Below are positions 19,201-29,715 of a stretch of DNA of 64,000 nucleotides, piece by piece. Under the pieces are notes generated by a model. The model worked only from the letters and a program-made list of their open reading frames with translations, was not told the DNA's origin and ran no database searches. The stretch is from Tetmemena sp. SeJ-2015. Taxonomy: Eukaryota > Ciliophora > Spirotrichea > Sporadotrichida > Oxytrichidae. Position 1 is the first letter of the stretch, and the number at the start of each line of letters is the position of its first letter. Location: NCBI GenBank assembly GCA_027382625.1, contig JAJKFJ010022802.1, positions 1 to 64,000 on the forward strand, in the 5' to 3' direction. The position numbers and the translations under genes were made by a program.

Positions 19201-19944
19201 ATTATATTCATCTTCCAAGCGAGCTTCTGCTTTCAGCTCAGAGATTAATAAACCGACATCATTAAGTCAAAAGCTTATTTCGTAAGTGACAATTTACTCT
19301 TTAAGATTCACTCATTCTCTCTTTAGAATTCTTATAAACTTGCAATGCTGTCTTACTACATGAACTTCTTCATTTGTCTGTCACTCTTGCTAATTGGTCT
19401 GCTGATAATAAAGTTCAACCGCATATCGAGGCGGCTGTCACAGCTGTACAACATGATTGAGAAGCCACTTCTGATGCTATTCATTTTAAAAGTGATCCTG
19501 GTGATAATATACGCTTTGCTTGGCTTTTGCGCGCAGTAGATCTGGGGTTGTGACTTGGGACAGTTCCGTACCGTGACTACTGCCTACTACTCGATGTTTA
19601 CTATGTTCACTCTTCATTCCAATGAGGTTGTGGTGGGAGCGAGTTCACTGTACCTGTGGCGCCACTTTTGGGTGTTTGCATTCATAACAATTTACGTGGT
19701 GTTCATTCAGTACGTATTCATGAACGTGTTTACATCCATCTTCTTTGAGGAGCAACGAGTTATCGCCATGTTTGAGGAAGTAATCTACCAAAAGTACGAA
19801 CACCTCCGCCGAAAAAAGATAGTCAAGCTGTGGCTTTCCAGTGCATGCGTGTGCTGCTAAGCTTGCAGGGGCAAGGACAAAAAGAGTAAAAAGGCCAAGG
19901 CGAGAGAAAAATATTTTTTTTATTAGCAATTTATAAATCTTTGA
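16275..19944 (+). CDS. Polycystin-2-like (TRPP) cation channel, interleaved with citrate synthase
   Basis: PKD2-type channel in two blocks, 16275-18026 and 18752-19944. Start ATG 16275 (MYER..) leads into an N-terminal coiled coil. A cytosolic domain, a first span ([14 protein letters not shown]) and the large extracytosolic polycystin loop follow: [48 protein letters not shown]. The second block has the remaining spans, a pore-like stretch ([20 protein letters not shown]) and a basic C-terminus ending at TGA 19942-19944. IESs of 25, 39, 92, 44, 733 and probably 20 bp, plus a 31-nt intron, must be removed. Near 17440 and 17530 the frame is not resolved. GT..AG segments at 19090-19122 and 19282-19326 could be introns but are also open in frame. 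Confidence 0.82.
16282..16312. other. IES, 25 bp, pointer AACGAG (polycystin-like gene)
   Basis: AACGAG at 16282-16287 and 16307-16312. Removal joins MYER to [11 protein letters not shown] in frame. Confidence 0.72.
16450..16496. other. IES, 39 bp, pointer GAAACTCA (polycystin-like gene)
   Basis: GAAACTCA at 16450-16457 and 16489-16496. The segment holds an in-frame TGA; removal leaves the frame unchanged and open. Confidence 0.85.
16764..16860. other. IES, 92 bp, pointer AGATC (polycystin-like gene)
   Basis: AGATC at 16764-16768 and 16856-16860. Removal joins ..FKYFLD to [10 protein letters not shown].. in frame. Confidence 0.75.
17742..17772 (+). other. 31-nt intron (or IES) in the polycystin-like gene
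   Basis: GTAAGT..CTTTAG, 31 nt; splicing gives ..[20 protein letters not shown] also repeats exactly 31 bp apart (17733, 17764), so excision as DNA would also restore the frame. The canonical splice sites favour an intron. Confidence 0.65.
17824..17874. other. IES, 44 bp, pointer GCATACT (polycystin-like gene)
   Basis: GCATACT at 17824-17830 and 17868-17874. Removal gives [17 protein letters not shown] in frame. The segment also begins GTAATT after the first pointer and contains GCTAG 35 nt on, so splicing would equally restore the frame. Confidence 0.75.
18019..18759. other. IES, 733 bp, pointer CTCAAGGG, containing citrate synthase segments
   Basis: CTCAAGGG at 18019-18026 and 18752-18759. 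Removal of 733 bp joins DTYALKG to [10 protein letters not shown] in frame within the polycystin loop. The removed DNA carries the 3' part of the citrate synthase gene on the other strand (about 18319-18678). Confidence 0.88.
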
Positions 19945-21140
19945 TTATTATAGCTTGTCTAATTAATACTAAAACATTTCTAACATTCATTTCAGTTTAA
20001 ATTTGGAAAATGCTAACTATATACGATGTCGCCCTATCATTATTTATAAAGATATCCATCTAGTTTTCATTAGCACCTCCGTGCATGGGACCCCAAAGAC
20101 TTGCTACGCCTGCAGCTACACATGCAAATGGATTTGCCCCAGAGGATCCAGCTATCCTAACTGAAGTTGTAGAAGGGCCTTAATCGTTATCAGCGTGAAG
20201 GATGAAGATTTTTTCGAAGAAGTCCACAAAAAGTTGAGGTATTTAGAAGTCTGGATCCATAGGGTCTGAGAACATCATGTGCAGGAAATTTTAAGTATAG
20301 CTTAATTTCCTGTTGGGGTAGACGATAGGCAAACCAGCTGAAGTTCTGAAGGCGATTGCAGCAATTACAGGCATCTTTCCTATCAACTTAATAGCTGATA
20401 GCTCCCTTTGAATGGGATCTTTCACATCAAGAGTATTATGATAGAATGAGGAGAGAGCTCCAACCACTGAGCACATTATCGCCATTGGATGTGAGTCTAC
20501 GGTAAATCCTTTGAAAAATTCCAAAAGTTTATCATGCACAATCATCTCATCTTTTCTAAAGTTAAATTATTTCAGCCAAGAAAAAGCATACATTCTATCA
20601 TCGAAGGTTTGGAGCTCTTTAGCATTAGGTAGTTCACCATACAGTAAGAGAAAGCATACTTCGATATAACTGGACTTTTATATTAACTCCTCGATGGCAT
20701 ATCCTCTGTAAAGTAATCTTCCTTTAGAGTGTGTGTATGTGATGGCAGATGCACAACTGCCAGTCACTGTATAGCCTGGATCGAAGAAAAACATTCCTGT
20801 CTAGGTGTAAAGAGCTCTAATATCTAAGTGCTTCTCACCCATTGTTCCTATAATATATTTGAGATGAGAGTTGGGAATCCTGAAAGATTTCAGTACCTGT
20901 TAAAACAGGAATCTCATAGACTTTTCCATCAGCTGTGGTTAACTTTGCATACTCCTTATTTTTCTCATCTACCATGGGAACCAACTATTGCACTCTGCCG
21001 ATAGTTTACTTTAGAAACTCTGCCTCCTTTCCAAGATCTGAAGATAAACGATTCACAAAGTTTGTTAGCTTTTTGTGGGAGAGCTATGCTTCACTAAGTT
21101 TTTCCCTATAGGGCAAAGGTATATCTTTTTGTATCTTACA
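18319..21140 (-). CDS. Citrate synthase, interleaved with the polycystin-like gene
   Basis: Condenses acetyl-CoA with oxaloacetate. It lies in two blocks, about 20049-21140 (5') and 18319-18678 (3'). Visible motifs: [93 protein letters not shown] (first catalytic His region), [16 protein letters not shown] (second His) and [12 protein letters not shown] (catalytic Asp). These follow the bacterial-type (hexameric) citrate synthase layout. Three joins are needed: 55 bp, 1383 bp and 17 bp. The N-terminal start and the last ~30 residues (GW..HW.E region) were not found in this window, so further segments must lie elsewhere or be unrecognised. Confidence 0.9.
18411..18431. other. IES, 17 bp, pointer GTTT (citrate synthase)
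   Basis: GTTT at 18411-18414 and 18428-18431. Removal turns SRNIYY.. into [13 protein letters not shown], the conserved catalytic Asp region. Confidence 0.82.
18666..20061. other. IES, 1383 bp, 13-bp pointer, containing polycystin segments
   Basis: The 13-bp repeat AAGATATCCATCT occurs at 18666-18678 and 20049-20061. Removing 1383 bp joins [13 protein letters not shown] to [13 protein letters not shown] exactly as in citrate synthases. The removed DNA contains the whole 3' block (18752-19944) of the polycystin-like gene. Confidence 0.92.
18850..18873. other. Candidate IES, 20 bp, pointer GATA (polycystin-like gene)
   Basis: GATA at 18850-18853 and 18870-18873. Removing 20 bp joins ..IVNTKI to [12 protein letters not shown] in the frame of the following MDS. 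A 4-bp pointer is weak evidence on its own. Confidence 0.55.
20843..20901. other. Candidate IES, 55 bp, pointer TGTT (citrate synthase)
   Basis: TGTT at 20843-20846 and 20898-20901. Removal joins VYEIPVLT to [11 protein letters not shown] in frame; the unremoved frame stops at TGA. Confidence 0.6.
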
Positions 21141-21149
21141 TTTATAGAG

Positions 21150-23974
21150 AGAGATATTTTAAATTATAATAATAAGTTTATCAATTTATTAAATTATTGA
21201 ATCAAATTTATTCTTCTTTCCTTGTGTATGCAAGTCAATATTGCCTATTATGAGTTAAAAATACTAAAATAGAATAGTAAAAATCAATTAAAAATATAAT
21301 TAGACTTCATGCTTTCAAGTTTTGGAAAAATAGAGATCACATTAAGTTATTCAAATAAGTCCTCACTGCGTTTATTTTAAAAACAAAATACAAAAACATT
21401 TATAGAAAATAATAAGTTAATGGGTAATGTCTATTTTCTCATAATTTGATTTCTAATCAAATTATTTGAGTAATTAAATCCAAAATTGGTAATAAATATT
21501 CCCATAAATAATTTCATTTACTCGAGTTATTCTTTATTCCCATTGCATTGGTTACAATCTAATAAGTATTAATTTTTTGTTGACAGTAGCATCTTTTACA
21601 TAATTTCTTTTGGCAGAAATTCTTCGAATACCTAGACTACTCTTTATAGTTTTAGCTCCATTACCATATTCTTTCTATCTTTTGAGTTCCCCTACTTATT
21701 AAGCAAATCTATATCGTCCTCAAAAGCTTGATTAAAAATCTGGTCTGTTAATAAAGCATTATGAAAATAAAAGAACATATTAATTCTGCTTATTTTAATC
21801 CTATTTGATATCCTGGTTTTGAAGACAATAGAATCTTTATCTTTAGCATTAGGTATCTGATTTCAAATTTCCATAAATGCTGATTATAAATCTCATCTCA
21901 AACGTTTGACTTAAAAAATTATCCTCTATGGCCTGATTTTAAAGGTAGCATCCTTTTCACGGGAAAAGAGGTTCTGAAACCAATTTTTCATTTAAACAAT
22001 ATAAAAACATATAAAATTTGATAGCTACAACCTTATCTCTCTACAGCTATCTTGACCTAGTTCACAATATAGAGTCGAAAAGCCTTAATCTTTGCAATTC
22101 ATGTTGCAGATTCAGTTGAGATCTTTAATTTAGAGCAGCAACTCAAGCTTCTCATATGTATAAATAGGAAGAGTGTTCAAGCAAATAGTAGCTCTTGATA
22201 TAGTCTTTTCTAAATTTGTAAAGTGCCAATTCTACTTTTGGACATACATTTTTTACATTTTACAATTTTACTGCTAATAATTAGGTTAAATAATAAGATT
22301 ACAAATAAGTTAGCTCCTCAACAAAAGAGTATTTCATTATAGCTGAAAATTAAAGGAAAATCTGAATTAGATTAAAATAATAGATAAAGAGCTGTAAAAT
22401 GTTGGCGGTTAAAATTTGAGTTTTGTAGCATAGGGCTTGTTCAGTATCTCATTGAAAAATAATATGAGTTTCTTCTTTAATAATCTTTGAAGTACCTCTT
22501 AGCAGCGAGATATGATGCGCTCAAACTCAAAGGCCATATATTAACTTCATAAGAACTTGTGTCCTTTATAACTCTAGACTGAGCACCCCCAGAAACAAAA
22601 GTTGCAAGGATAAAAGTTCTTATAATTTTATGCTCTTTTGAATGGTGAAAGCATAATTAAAATTAGAGATAGTTGAAATGCCACTTACTTAATCCATTTT
22701 TCTAATTTAATTCTCTTTTATTAAATTCTCAGCTATATTATGATAAATAGCCTACCCTAATATAGAAGCTCAGATTAGAAATGTATAGACTCTTTCAGCC
22801 TTAAATTATTAAAGTGAGAAGCTGAAAAACTAACTTTAACGAGAGCCAGATGACCTCAAATGTGTTTGGTTTGCTATTATGGAGATTGGATAGTATAGGC
22901 GCCCCTCTGAATATATGGGTCTGAGGGCTCACAAGATTTTCAACAGCTTTTGTGAGCTAATTTAGAATAAATATAAAGGTCGACATGGAAGTTCAGAAAA
23001 TATAAAAAGTTTTAGAACTAAACTTTTGTGATAACAGCTGCAATATATTTTGAATTTCATTTTTGAAACTTCATAATCTTCCTCAATTTGAAAAGATGAG
23101 ATGATCCAAATGAATTAGTAAAAGGCAAGAAGAGATAATTAATCAAGAGAGATAGTGGTATACTAAACGTTGTGATCAAGAAGAAAGCGAGAAAAGTATA
23201 AGTATGGAGTGGAGTAACCTAAATAGTGAAATTAAAGTCCTAAAAATACATAACTCAATATAATCCCAATTATTGAAATAGATTTATTAATGAAAAATAA
23301 TATTTAAATATTAATTAAATTATCTAAGAAAGAAATATATTAAACTTTCTGAAACAAAAATTTTTAATGCTCCTATTTATATATTAGCAGAAAGTTAATT
23401 TCCAAGATCTCTAATTTTAGATATTAATTTTACAAAGAATTTATGTTCGGGAATCAAATTTAAATAAGAAATAATTTCTATATTTTTATTGTCATACTTT
23501 TAATAAATTAATTACTATATTTTATTAAAGCTTAATTAAATATAATATTTGTAAATAGTAGAGTATTAAATCCGAAACACTTAATGTAAAATAAGGAAGC
23601 AATTTCGAGATTTTCCAGAAGCTAAAATCCTACTCTAACGATATTCAAAATTTATGAAACTCCAGAGGGGACTATTAAATTTTAGCTTATATATAATCAT
23701 AATTATGACTACTTAAAGGAGTGAGATATGAGATACAATATATAGTTAAAAAAGAAATTAATTGGATTTCTTAAATTAATTTTTCCTCTCGAGAGTATAT
23801 TTTGCTGCTTTTAATATAATTTAAATGGCTAAGTTCAAAATAAATTATAGAATTTTACTTACATATTAAACGCAATCAAAATTCGCCGCAAATATTGAAT
23901 AACTAAATAGAGACAATCTATAAAGGTGAACTGAATCTCATTTTCAGAAATAATCTTTCTTTTGTAATAATTAA
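21150..23974. other. Long AT-rich non-coding stretch
   Basis: About 2.8 kb, strongly AT-rich, with TGA-dense frames. Except for one coding-like patch at 22440-22660 (listed separately) no gene, RNA or repeat could be recognised. It may be intergenic DNA or part of a large germline-limited region. Confidence 0.6.
22440..22665 (-). CDS. Isolated coding-like segment (possible orphan MDS)
   Basis: The minus strand is open for about 70 codons with ciliate codon use: a hydrophobic LATFVSGGAQ stretch followed by WPLSLSASYLAAKRYFKDYQ and a TGA stop. It stands alone in non-coding DNA. It could be the last segment of a scrambled gene whose other parts are elsewhere. No family recognised. Confidence 0.35.
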
Positions 23975-24864
23975 ATGTCGTAATCTTAGTAGTAGTAGTT
24001 ATAATAACAACCTCCTAATCAACCTTTCTTCTAACTGGCTGGATCTCATAACTAAAACATTCAGGCTAGTCAGAATTCCTATAACACTCAAAATATTTAT
24101 TTGCAAATATATATAAATGGCGAAAAAAAAGAAGATCTAAGTAATTAACTATCAAGCTTAATTCATTTCTTTAGAAATGAATTTGTTAAGTAATTTGATA
24201 TTTAATAAAACACTCTTCTACTCAACATTTTCATTAGAATTAGGACCCTACTATTGGACAACAGCAAATCATAGACCAGTTGAATCTATTAAGCTGTAAA
24301 ACTTCACACAAGGAAGATAGCTGGTAGATGGCAGCTCATGACTATTTCAATAGAGCTCCAGTCGAATTTTAATCTTTGGTGTTCTCTAATAAGATTGCAT
24401 TTGAAAAGAAAATTCAGGAGCAACTTCAGCTACAACTTCATAACAACGAGGAATCAAAACTTTCATAGCAAGAGTTAGATCACGCTAGACTCGGAGCAAA
24501 ATCAGTATAATAGGTCTCTGAAACCCTCTAAACATATTAGGAATCTATTATGAGTGCCTTTATGGAATAGAGAAGGCATATATCAGAACTAACTTAAAAC
24601 TTGATTGAGGCGAGAGACTCAATCAGAATAAGAAAAGTAATTCAAGAGCACAATAAAGATGCCTTGACTCAATAATACGGGGATCTAGAATACTAGAGAA
24701 AACTTGTGTCCAAGGAAACAAAAATCAAAGTCTTGGAGGAGTCACTTAACCTCAATACTAGTCTGTATTTCTAAATTCTCAGTTAACAATGTTAGCAACA
24801 ATTAGTTATTGAATAGCTATATTTAAAACATAAAATTCAGAGTAATTAGAATTTTGCTTTCTGA
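23975..24864 (+). CDS. Gln-rich coiled-coil protein
   Basis: ATG 23975 opens MSQSQQQQLQQQ.., then a 68-bp IES, then about 220 residues of heptad-rich coiled coil (IAFEKKIQEQLQLQLHN..; ..KETKIKVLEESLN) to TGA 24862-24864. The segment HDYFNRAPVEFQSLVFSNKI is the most sequence-specific part. No family was assigned; a structural or nuclear-pore-type coiled coil is possible but unproven. Confidence 0.65.
24162..24235. other. IES, 68 bp, pointer TTCATT
   Basis: TTCATT at 24162-24167 and 24230-24235. Removal joins ..QLSSLIH to QNQDPTIGQQQ in frame, past a TGA. Confidence 0.75.
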
Positions 24865-25197
24865 AATTCAAAAATATTTTAGTAATTTATAAATAAACTA
24901 AAATTAAGAAGAAAAAAGCCTTTAAAGATTTATGAAGATTTTTCAAAAGTAACTAAAGTAATTTTTTGAAAGTAGCAAACAAATTTTCTTGGTCGCTAAA
25001 AACGATATTTGCTACTAAATTAGTAAAATTTTGAAAAGGATATATTTTTGGCTCTTTAATTTTTACTACAGTTAATTAAAAGGGATGATTTTCGCATAAT
25101 ATTCTGTTAAAGGAAATGTATTTACTAAACTGAACAGATAATTAATATTTTCTTCTTTAAATTTAATTTATTTATAATTTGACACTTATTTTTCAAT
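24865..25197. other. AT-rich intergenic spacer
   Basis: About 330 bp, A/T-rich with poly-A/T runs, no open frame. It separates two head-to-tail plus-strand genes and should hold the promoter of the second. Confidence 0.5.
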
Positions 25198-27343
25198 ATG
25201 GTGAAAACATAGTTGATCTTAGAGAGAGCTGCCAAGCTTTAAGAGGATGCTCAAGCAGCATTTTCTAAATTTTTTAAAAAACCTCCCCAAGTCTTCCAGA
25301 ATTAGTTATTCTAGACCTAGACGCTTCTAGGCAATTTATTATGAAGTATTATTTATTTACCTTTTTACAAATGAATCTATCTTATAGATTCAGCAAGTCA
25401 AAATGCATCAGTTCATACTTATAAAATAGACACATATTGAATAGAATACTCAGTTAAAATCTTCAGATCTAATGGTACCCAAAAAGGAATATCCCTATCA
25501 TCCAAAGCTCAGCGAATATAACTCTTAAAGAGCTCCTTATAATCACATGTTCTTGCCAGTAAAAATGCTCTCTAAACAAGAGCAGTTAGATGGATTAGAA
25601 AAATCCTGCTTCCTGACTAAAATCGAGGCTTAATGAATTAAGTATCATGACATTCAACTGTAAATAGTATTCTTTGCTTAAAAATTCATCCTATCTCCAA
25701 ACAGTTACTCAGCAAAAACTAAGATCAGAAATCGAACATATACCCTCAATCTCAACTTCAAAGTCTTCAAGGTTGATTAAAAATGAACAATGAAATAGAC
25801 TCTCACTCAATCCATATAGATTGAAAGTTTAGATGCAAATCTCTTACTTAAATAGTAGAGTTAAAATAATCCCTTAGTAGATTACTCAAAAGAAATGAAA
25901 GAAAGATGGAGAACTAGCGAAGAAATTTATAGAGAAGAATGTTGGTAACAGCAAAACAATTAAGTGCTGAGAACCTTAAAAACTATCTTACTGAACTCTG
26001 CACGAGCAAATACTATTCAATTAAACTGTTTTAGAATGGTTGTCTCATATTTTACAAAGCTTGCTCGTTTATTTGAGTATTAGTCCATAAAGTACATATT
26101 AAGGTGCTTCTGATCAAAAGAACTGAAGAATAATCCACTTAGATTTTAGTAAAACTGAATTTAGGATTATGATAAATCTCAAATCTTCATTCCAGAAAGT
26201 AAAATCAATTTCCTCTCTGTATGATCGCAGTAAACCATTAAAAAAGCCGAACAGATAAAAGACGTAATGGAATTTGAACAATTATATTCAAAAATGCCAT
26301 GCGAGCATTAAAGAATGTGCTTTAGAAAGCAAAAATGCCATGCGAGCATTAAAGAATGTGCTTTAGTAAGAACTATTCATAAAGAGATTCTAGTGAGGAA
26401 TATTTTCGAAGATTTCAGCTAAATTTATGCGAAATCAAGGATTTGAAATACTCAAAAGACTATTCCTATGAAGATATAAGATCTGTCATGAAAAATATTG
26501 CTCGTCTTGACTTTCAAAAAATCGTTAGCTAACAAATTCGACATGCATCAAATAGATGAAATCCTGATTACCTTCAAATTTTTGTTACAATGAGACTCTA
26601 GGAATCTCATTACGTAAACCTTATCGCAAAAGTTGACTATAAGAATCATAATAAAAAGTATCTTACATGAAAGATTATTCAGGCAAACAACATTTCATAA
26701 GAATGGCTGCGATACTTCAGGAATCGAACGATAATCTAATTTGTAATAAGAATTTTGAGATAAGAAACTAATAATGCTCTATAAAAGTATCTAGCAACAG
26801 GCAAATTCTTTGATAAAACATTTTGAAGGGAAATAGAGTTTAGAAGATGGATTTTCAAAATATAAGCCAAATGATTTGATAAGAACATCTGAATAAATTT
26901 GAAAATTAATAATGGATTTATTAGCTATAATAGAACTAAGACAATCAAGAGGCAAAAATCTTTACAATTTTAACGCATCTTAGAAGATTAATTTCAGGAT
27001 ATGAATTTAAGAAGCATCAAATCATTTAATGGACACAGCTGCTTAATCTCATCAGCCGTTTAACTCTTTAAGATTGAAAATTAATTTTTAAAGGCTAAAA
27101 TGGCTAAATAGAAAAGATATTTAAAACTTGGGCAAATATTTCACGATGAAAAGGAATAGCTCAGTTCATCTCGTGATGAATTTTTAGAAGAAAAGACACT
27201 AAATTCAAAGAGGCGGTTTTCAATCAATGAGTTTATGGTCCCCTACTCACATACTATCAAGAAAGATCCCAAAAAAATACTTTGATATCAATCAGAAGTA
27301 TGAAATTTTCTACAGACATTTTCACAACTCAAAACAACTTTGA
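25198..27343 (+). CDS. Hypothetical protein, multi-segment gene
   Basis: Starts ATG 25198 (MVKTQLILERAAKLQEDAQ..). Coding character, with many TAA/TAG as Gln, recurs in changing frames to TGA 27341-27343 (..EIFYRHFHNSKQL). Sections include YPYHPKLSEYNSQRAPYNHM, MKERWRTSEEIYREE and YSYEDIRSVMKNIARLDFQ. Several IES joins are needed and were not all resolved. One break is a 37-bp repeat at 26289/26330 and one is an A7 run near 27270. No domain recognised; the basic, charged sequence suggests an intracellular, perhaps nuclear, protein. Confidence 0.55.
26289..26366. repeat. 37-bp direct repeat, 41-bp period, behaving like an IES boundary
   Basis: A 37-bp sequence at 26289-26325 recurs exactly at 26330-26366, with only 4 bp between. 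The gene enters copy 1 and leaves copy 2 in the same phase (KMPCEHQRMCF both times), so loss of 41 bp restores the frame. Confidence 0.85.
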
Positions 27344-27659
27344 GAAGATAGAAGAAATATAGAGTAAGATGAGAAACAACTCAATCATAATTTAACATAC
27401 TTGAATTGACTGATCCTGTGTTGTTATTTTTAATAACTCCTTAATTTCTATGATTAATAACAATAATTATTTATCCTAAACTAAAATACGAATATTTCTT
27501 TCAAAGATTCGAATATGTTTTGAAAAGTTTAAAGAATCAATTAAGTAAATAAAAAAATTTGAAATATAAAATTATATATTCTTAACATCATTCATGTAAA
27601 TTTGAAGCCAGGGATGCAAGCCGTTAAAATATTCTTTAATGAAGTTTTTGAAGAAGTTT
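27344..27659. other. Convergent intergenic spacer
   Basis: AT-rich, about 315 bp between the stop of the plus-strand gene and the stop of the minus-strand coiled-coil gene. No feature recognised. Confidence 0.5.
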
Positions 27660-29680
27660 TCATATATTTTTAGTAGTAATAGGAAGGCTTCTGTAATTAG
27701 TAAGCTTTGTGATATTCGCAGTCCTGCTGCTAGATTTATTTAAACTGACTAAATAAGCAGAAGAATCGAGATTTCGTTTAAGATCCTCAATAGTTGGAAC
27801 TACTTAGTACTTCTTCCTTATAATATTCATTTTAATATCTTTCTACTGGATGTATTTATTGGCTGGGCTCTTTTGATTTCTCAACATCGATTCTAGCTTT
27901 TGAAATGCCTCTTCTTCTTTTCTTTAAGTTTGTTATAGCTTATCCAAAAGCTTTGATTCGATTTGCTCGAGATGAGATATACTCCTCTCTTTGATAATTA
28001 TAGTTGAAAACTCACTCTACTATCTAGACTAATAGTCTAACTATGCTTGCTTTAGTAATATTTGTTTTCTATTCTAGAGCATTTCCTTAGCTGCTCTTTC
28101 TTACGATACTATTTCCTATTTCCTTTTCATATTACTTTCGACTACACTCTGCTTAATCTATTTTCGCAGCTCGACATTTGTTACTCTCTCATTTTTTATA
28201 GTAAACTTATAGTTGGTTACAAACTTAACTTTTCATAGATAAAAACTTGATCATATTCATTATATAAGCATATGCATACTCACTCATAGAATGAAAATGA
28301 GGTATAGTTTAATTGCGTTTGATCTGAGATCTTCTAATCTCTATTTATTGATGAGATCAATTACTTCCCTCCTCTATTGCTTCTCAGTGTTTAGGACCTG
28401 CATTTAAAGTTCCAGCTTTTAATCTCTATCTAGTTCAGCCTACATTAAGGATCTGTGTCTCTATTCGTTGAATTGCTTTTTCTCTTCTATCTGCTCAGCC
28501 TTTCTCCGAGTGGACTCTATCTTTTTAAGCATTCGCTCTTCCTCAGTTTACAGTAACCTGATTCTGTTCTCTATTAGCTTTTCGTCTAACTCTGCTAGCA
28601 TTCTCTACTGCTTTAATCGAAGCACATGGTTGTTAGATAAAATAGAGGAGCTTGGTAAAAAACTTGAACCAACTTTAGACAAGCCGATAAGGGAATAAAA
28701 ACGATGATGATGATATATGTATGTGTTAACGAATTCTTGCTAGCTGTTGTTTCAAGAGACTAGTCTTATAAAGTTTCAGGTGACTTGGAAGGAGAAAACT
28801 AATTTTAGGCGATTTGAGAATGGTTTCTTGATTTATCAATTGAAGTAGGATCAGTATTTTTGAGGTCAAGCTTGGGTACTCTATTCTATAATTATTAATC
28901 TTTAGGGATTTAAGTATCCTGGCTCTATTAAATCTATGTGACTGCATCCTTAGTCTTAGAAGATAATTCCACTCTCTCTATTTTTAGGGGAGATCTGTCT
29001 CATAAATAGAAAAAATTACTCGTACCTGCTTTGTCAATGATGTCTAGCTTTTGATAGAGACTTAATTCTGAATCTTTTAATTGAAATACATTTAACTATA
29101 AATAAAATGAAGAACATCTTAACTTCAAGGTTTTTAGTTTCGGGATCTAGATTTTTATTTGAGTTGAGGGAGGGTTTGCTCTTTTCCTTGGCGGTTTCTA
29201 TTTTCTGCTCTTCCCCTTGCTCTTCAGTCACTTTATTATTTATTGTACTTTACTTTTCTTGTTTTTGCAAAGTCTTGCTCCTATTTATACTGGTACTCTA
29301 TTCTGGATTATTTTTTGTCTCTATACCCACAACTGCAATTAATCCAGCTTTTTCTTGGTTGACTGGAGATTGAGCTCCTAGTATCTATTCAGTGGCAGCT
29401 GCTTACATTTCATGCACATTTTTGCTTTTGCTTGAAAAAGAATTGCTAACTTACAGGTCTAGAACTGCTTATTACAATGCTTTCATTTATCTAAGATGAG
29501 TTGCTTAGATTTTATTCCGTTTTTTAAGGCTTCTAAGGAGAATTCATTCCCTTGGCATTTAATCTTTATTGCTCTACCTTGTTTTTTAAAGAGCGCTGTA
29601 TAGCTTCCATCATACTCATTTTCTTTTATTTTATTTTCTATAAATCTCTTTCTGCGGAGATTTGCAATCAAGTTTAAGAT
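27660..29680 (-). CDS. Coiled-coil protein, multi-segment gene
   Basis: The minus strand carries long charged helices, e.g. KQQRMLAELDEKLIENRIRL, ..KKIESTRRKAEQIEEKKQF.. and NVELRKQIKQSVVES.., ending in SLPITTKNI and TGA 27660-27662. Upstream pieces at 29040-29230 (EEQGEEQKIETAKEKSK..) and 29483-29680 have matching composition. Frame changes with in-frame TGAs show several IESs whose pointers were not all identified. The start codon was not found; the limit 29680 is approximate. Family unknown; cytoskeletal role is only a guess from composition. Confidence 0.55.
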
Positions 29681-29715
29681 AAATCAAAAATTTAAAATTC
29701 ATTTGGAAAATTTCA

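Noticed and set aside
19645..19929. Minus-strand ORF with several Cys opposite the polycystin gene
   Set aside because: Shadow of the plus-strand channel C-terminus, whose membrane spans and frame continuity are clear.
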